64,000 nt of DNA. Origin: Pyrenopolyporus hunteri. Lineage: Eukaryota; Ascomycota; Sordariomycetes; Xylariales; Hypoxylaceae. The notes beneath the pieces were generated by a model that did not search any database, had not been told where the DNA came from, and saw only the letters and a list, made by a program, of their open reading frames with translations. The DNA is taken from assembly GCA_902806595.1 (NCBI GenBank), contig CADCXC010000005.1:1488001-1552000 (forward strand), read 5' to 3'. Position 1 is the stretch's first letter. Each line of letters starts with the position of its first letter. A program made the position numbers and the translations under genes. This document shows, in pieces, positions 59,860 through 64,000 of the stretch.

Positions 59860-61084
59860 AAGAAGGTCATACAATCTCTCATATTCTTATACTAATATTG
59901 CATGCATCGGATCATAAAAAGGATTTGGTATGGGAATGGAAAAGGAAAAGGAAAAGGAAAGGCTAATGAGGTTTAGGTATACATGTAATCCGCTCTTCCT
60001 CTGTAAAAAGAAAACATATCTCGCGGCTCAATTGTTATCGAATGGTGGGCACTGGGTAGGGAGCGGCGTTTACATCTTGAGCGTCCAAGAAGAATGTTTA
60101 AGACGACGCCATGCGCCTATCTAGGTGCTCATTTTGGCACAACTACCTAGGCTATACAGCCACCTGTATCTTAAAGCGAAGAACGTAATTAGATTTGAAA
60201 GCTATTCGTCTCCTGTTTACTCCCTTATGGGTCCTTGTTAACTTGTATCTTGTGCGCTTTTTAAGAGAGATAATTTAGATTTTCTACTATGCGTATCGTT
60301 TATTTAGCGAAGTGTGGCTCTCGTTTATGGGCAGTATCTTACAGGGCTGAGTTTCCATCCACACATACTCGGGGCTCTTCAGGTTTTTAGATAAATGCGC
60401 TGTATGAAACGGCGGAAGAGGTGTACAGCTTAGAAGGCTACCTAGGTAGACAACAAGTTTAGGCGTCTTAATTGAATTTTGACTGAATAGAAACACTTCA
60501 TAGGTTGAGTAGATTTATACTAGAATGATAATACGGACTGGCCCATGTGATTTATTATACATATTGCCGTATGTTATATAACCTCTCCAAGAGAACTAGC
60601 GTGAACCTGAATACCTACCTACCTAACTAAGACTATTAAGCTTCAGCTGGTGTTATGGCTATGACCTGTCTGGGTACCAGGGAGGGTAAGGTAAGAAGCA
60701 CCTGATTAAGTGCATCTTTCCTGTGTTACATTCTAACGAGCCGTGTCATAACTTTAACAGCTCGACTACCTTAGAAATTCAAGATGCTCTCTCAACATCA
60801 CTTTTTCCGTGGTAGTCTCGGAAGATATTTGTTGTTCCTAATGCCTGGACTCCACCTGAATAGATCGACGAGATGCTAAAACTTACGACGCTTGACACGG
60901 GATGGCCGCCCCCGCTGAACATATCAGATTAGATTGATGTCGCTTAGGTTTGTCTTGCAGTTGATTGGAGGATAGGCACCAAGACACGCAAGTCGGTATG
61001 GTGGGCCATTCCCCCAAAACCGCCAACCCGCTAAAACCACTGAAAATTGATGACATAAGCCGTAATGGAATTTTCTTAAGAAGA
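59860..61084. other. Non-coding border between last gene and right RIP block
   Basis: This is 1.2 kb of normal composition after the PQ-loop gene. It contains aaaggaaaaggaaaagg at about 59940-59960 and scattered cctacctac words. Nothing coding is supported. Composition changes abruptly at about 61080. Confidence 0.55.
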
Positions 61085-64000
61085 TGACATAATTAAATAT
61101 TATTTTTAAAAAAATAACATAATATAACATAAATATTTAATCGGTTTCGTTTTATATTCGGGTTTATATTAATTCGAATATAAATTATTTAAATAAATAA
61201 ATAGGTAAATATTTAAATATTTATTTATTTATTTTTATTTATTAATCTATTTAAATATTTATTTATTTATTTTAAAATTTTTATTTTTATTTTTTATTAT
61301 TTTAACGATATTTTTATTACGAAATTAATGTATTATAACGTTTAAATAGTTTTTTTCGTTTATTAAATTTTTTATCGATAAAAATAAATATATTTTTTTT
61401 AAATATTTTAACGTTTATTATTTTATTTATTTTAATTTAAATTCGTTATTTAATTTTTAAATATTTAATAATAAAGGTGTTTTTTATAAAGTTATATATT
61501 ATATTTATTATATTATAATTAAAAACGTTTAAATAAATAACGAAAGAAAAAATTGCGCGTATAAATTTCGTTCGTTAAATAATTAATTATTTTTATTAAT
61601 ATTTCGTAATTTCGAAAACGTAATAATAAATATATTTAACGATAATATTTTACTTTATAAAAAATATTATTTTTATATTTTAAATTAAAACGACGATAAA
61701 TTTATTTTTATTTTAACGTAATTAATATTAATTTAATAAGTTATTACGTTATAATTTTAAATTTTTATTATTAAATATTTTCGAAATAAATTTTAAAATT
61801 TTAAATATTTTTTAATTTTTTAAACGTTAATAAATTATTTAATGATATTTTTAATAATGTTATTAAACCGCCGTTTAACGAATCGAAATTATTAAATTAA
61901 TTAATTCGATAAAATTTTTTTTTAATCGTTTATTATTATAATAAATTTTATTATATTACGAATATATTATATAAATTATAAATTTATTATATAATATTAA
62001 AAAAAGCGAATAAATAATTTATTAAAAATTATATATATAAATACGTAAAAGTTTTATATCGAAAAAATAATTTTTTAAATAATTATTATAATATATTATT
62101 TTTTCGAATAAATTTCTATATATTTTTTAATATAAATTATTTAATTTTTTTTCTTAAAAAAAAACCCGGTTTTTATAATCGCGGTAAATATAAATTAAAT
62201 ATATATATATTAATAATATCGAATAAATTAAACGAAAGTAATTTCGAAATAATTTTTCGATATTATAATTAATTTTATTTTTTTTTTAAAAGATTTTACG
62301 GGAATATTTTTTCGCGCGTTTCGTATAGTTACTTTTTATTAATATTATTATATTACTTTTAAATTAAAAAAAAAAACTTTTAAATTTTATTTCGTTTAAA
62401 ACGCGCGAAAAAACGGTTATAAAATAATAACGACTTTTATAACAAAGTTATTTTTTACGTTATAAAATACGAAACGTAAATACGAAAAAAACATTAATAA
62501 ACGCGATTATAACGAATTTAAAAAAAATAATAATAAAATTTATTATTTTTATAATAATATTTTATTAAATTTATTTAATTTTAATTATTACGATAATATT
62601 TTCGAAAATATATATAATTAATATAGCGACGATAACGATTTAAATTAATCGAAAAAACGACGTTTTTTTTTATAAATTATATTAAAATTAATATTATTTC
62701 GAAAAATAATAAAAAACAAAAATTTTATTTTTTAATTAATATTAATAAATTTATAATTAATTTTTTTTACACGTTAAATATTAAAAATAATTAATATAAA
62801 ATAATTAATATTAATATATTTAAAAATTTAATTATATTTTTAAAAATTAATAAAATAAATATAAAAATTTTAATTAATATTACGAAATAATATTATATAT
62901 TATATATACATTAAAATTAAAAAAATTAATAATCGATTTTAATAAAAATTTATTAATTATTAATTTTTTTTTTTTTTATTACAATTCGATATAGTAATTT
63001 AATTTTATTAAATAATCGATATTAAAGTTTCGATTAATTTTATTATCGAAGTGTATATTTAAAATCGCGGCTTATTAAAAGCGTAATAAAAAATATAAAC
63101 TAAAAAATAAAAGTTAAAAAAAATTAAAATTAAATAAGGCGAAAATTAAAAAAGACGAAAATTAAAAGGGGTAAAAACGAAAAAGAATAAAAATTCGAAA
63201 ACGAAAATAAAAAACGATACAAATTACGGGACGAAAGCGAAAAAAAATAAAAATAAAAAGGAATAAAAATAAAAAAGAATAAAAATAAAAGGAAATAAAA
63301 ATAAAAAGAAATAAAAATAAAAGGAAATAAAAATAAAAGAAAATAAAAATAAAAAAAAATAAAAATAAAAAAAAAATAAAAATAAAAAAAATATAAAAAT
63401 AAAAATAAATAAAATAAAAATAAATAGAAATAAAATAAAAATAAAAAAATTTTCTTTTAATTATAACGAATTATTTTTTATTTATAATAAAAAATAATAA
63501 ACTTATAAAAAAAAAATATATTTAATACGACGTATAATATTAAAAATTAAAAATTAAATTTTATTAATGTTATAAAAAAAAAAAAAAAAAAATTAAATCG
63601 CGATTTTATATATAAATTTCGAAGGTATAATCGATCGAAATTTTAATATCGATTATTTAATAAAATTAAATTAATTATATCGAATTATAATAATATTAAA
63701 ATAATTTTCGTAATTTTTAAAATTATAAAATTTAATATATTTATTTAAATAAAACGGTAAAATCGTTTTAATTTTATTATCGGTCGTTTAACGTTATTAA
63801 ATAATCGTATAATATCGTAATAAAAATTATATATACGACGTATATTTTCCGTAATAAATAAAATAAAATAAAAAGTAATTATTATAAAATGAATTATATA
63901 ATGCGAAAATAACTATATTAATATACGAATATTTAATTAATTAAATTTTCGACTTAAATATATATTAAATAAAAAAAAAACATATATTTTATCTATTTAT
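61085..64000. repeat. AT-rich RIP-decayed block, right
   Basis: This is about 2.9 kb of nearly pure A/T running to the window end, with surviving C almost only in CG. No long open frame remains. As in the left block, G outside CG outnumbers C outside CG, most visibly at 63100-63320. The original repeat is not recognisable. Short palindromes such as aaatatttaaatattt occur near 61205-61265. Confidence 0.9.
63241..63470. repeat. Decaying A-rich tandem repeat (GGAATAAAAATAAAA type)
   Basis: Units of about 16 bases, a core of aataaaaataaaa preceded by gg, ag or aa, repeat about a dozen times with growing decay toward the right. Purines fill almost the whole top strand here. Confidence 0.8.

Noticed and set aside
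1..64000. CRISPR array, telomere repeats, 5S rRNA or intact transposon
   Set aside because: No direct-repeat/spacer pattern, no TTAGGG runs, no 5S signature and no transposase or reverse-transcriptase frame was seen.

Overview
This window reads as nuclear DNA of a filamentous ascomycete (Pezizomycotina, most likely a Sordariomycete). The evidence is short GT...AG introns of about 45 to 80 bases, ribosomal protein genes interrupted by introns, fungus-only families (Zn2Cys6 regulators, a PTH11/rhodopsin-type receptor, DUF8004 and DUF7704 proteins, a necrosis- and ethylene-inducing-like protein), GC-rich third codon positions, and two blocks of extreme C-to-T decay typical of repeat-induced point mutation (RIP).

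Layout: bases 1 to about 2140 and about 61085 to 64000 are AT-rich RIP-decayed blocks with no coding capacity. Between them lies a gene island of about 59 kb with 17 protein-coding genes I can support and model at splice level, except for two N-termini noted in their entries, plus two weak or broken candidates. In order: an unrecognised small basic protein (-), a fungal amidoligase-2 protein (-), a DUF7704 membrane protein (+), an NADP-type cinnamyl/alcohol dehydrogenase (+), a cysteine-rich single-pass membrane protein (-), ribosomal protein S7 (+), dynactin p62 (-), a DUF8004 protein (+), an EXPERA-like four-helix membrane protein (-), an unrecognised conserved membrane-anchored protein (-), a type II NLP (-), a 791-residue Zn2Cys6 regulator (-), an unrecognised low-complexity plus helical protein (-), a 485-residue Zn2Cys6 regulator in six exons (+), a C2H2 zinc-finger regulator (+), a rhodopsin-domain/PTH11-like receptor (-), ribosomal protein L10a (+), NADH pyrophosphatase (-) and a vacuolar PQ-loop transporter (+).

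The genes do not form an obvious biosynthetic cluster or operon-like system. Housekeeping genes (S7, L10a, dynactin p62, NADH pyrophosphatase) are mixed with accessory genes (NLP, amidoligase, receptor, regulators). Several gaps between genes are long (2 to 4.4 kb), lie upstream of regulators, and hold short tandem repeats and many copies of a TACCTAGGTA/GGTACC palindrome. No tRNA, rRNA, CRISPR or intact transposon was found.

The most notable points are the strand-asymmetric RIP at both ends, the eukaryotic amidoligase next to an orphan gene, the substituted heptapeptide in the NLP, the unresolved leader of the C2H2 gene, and a probable broken gene near 51.9 to 52.25 kb.
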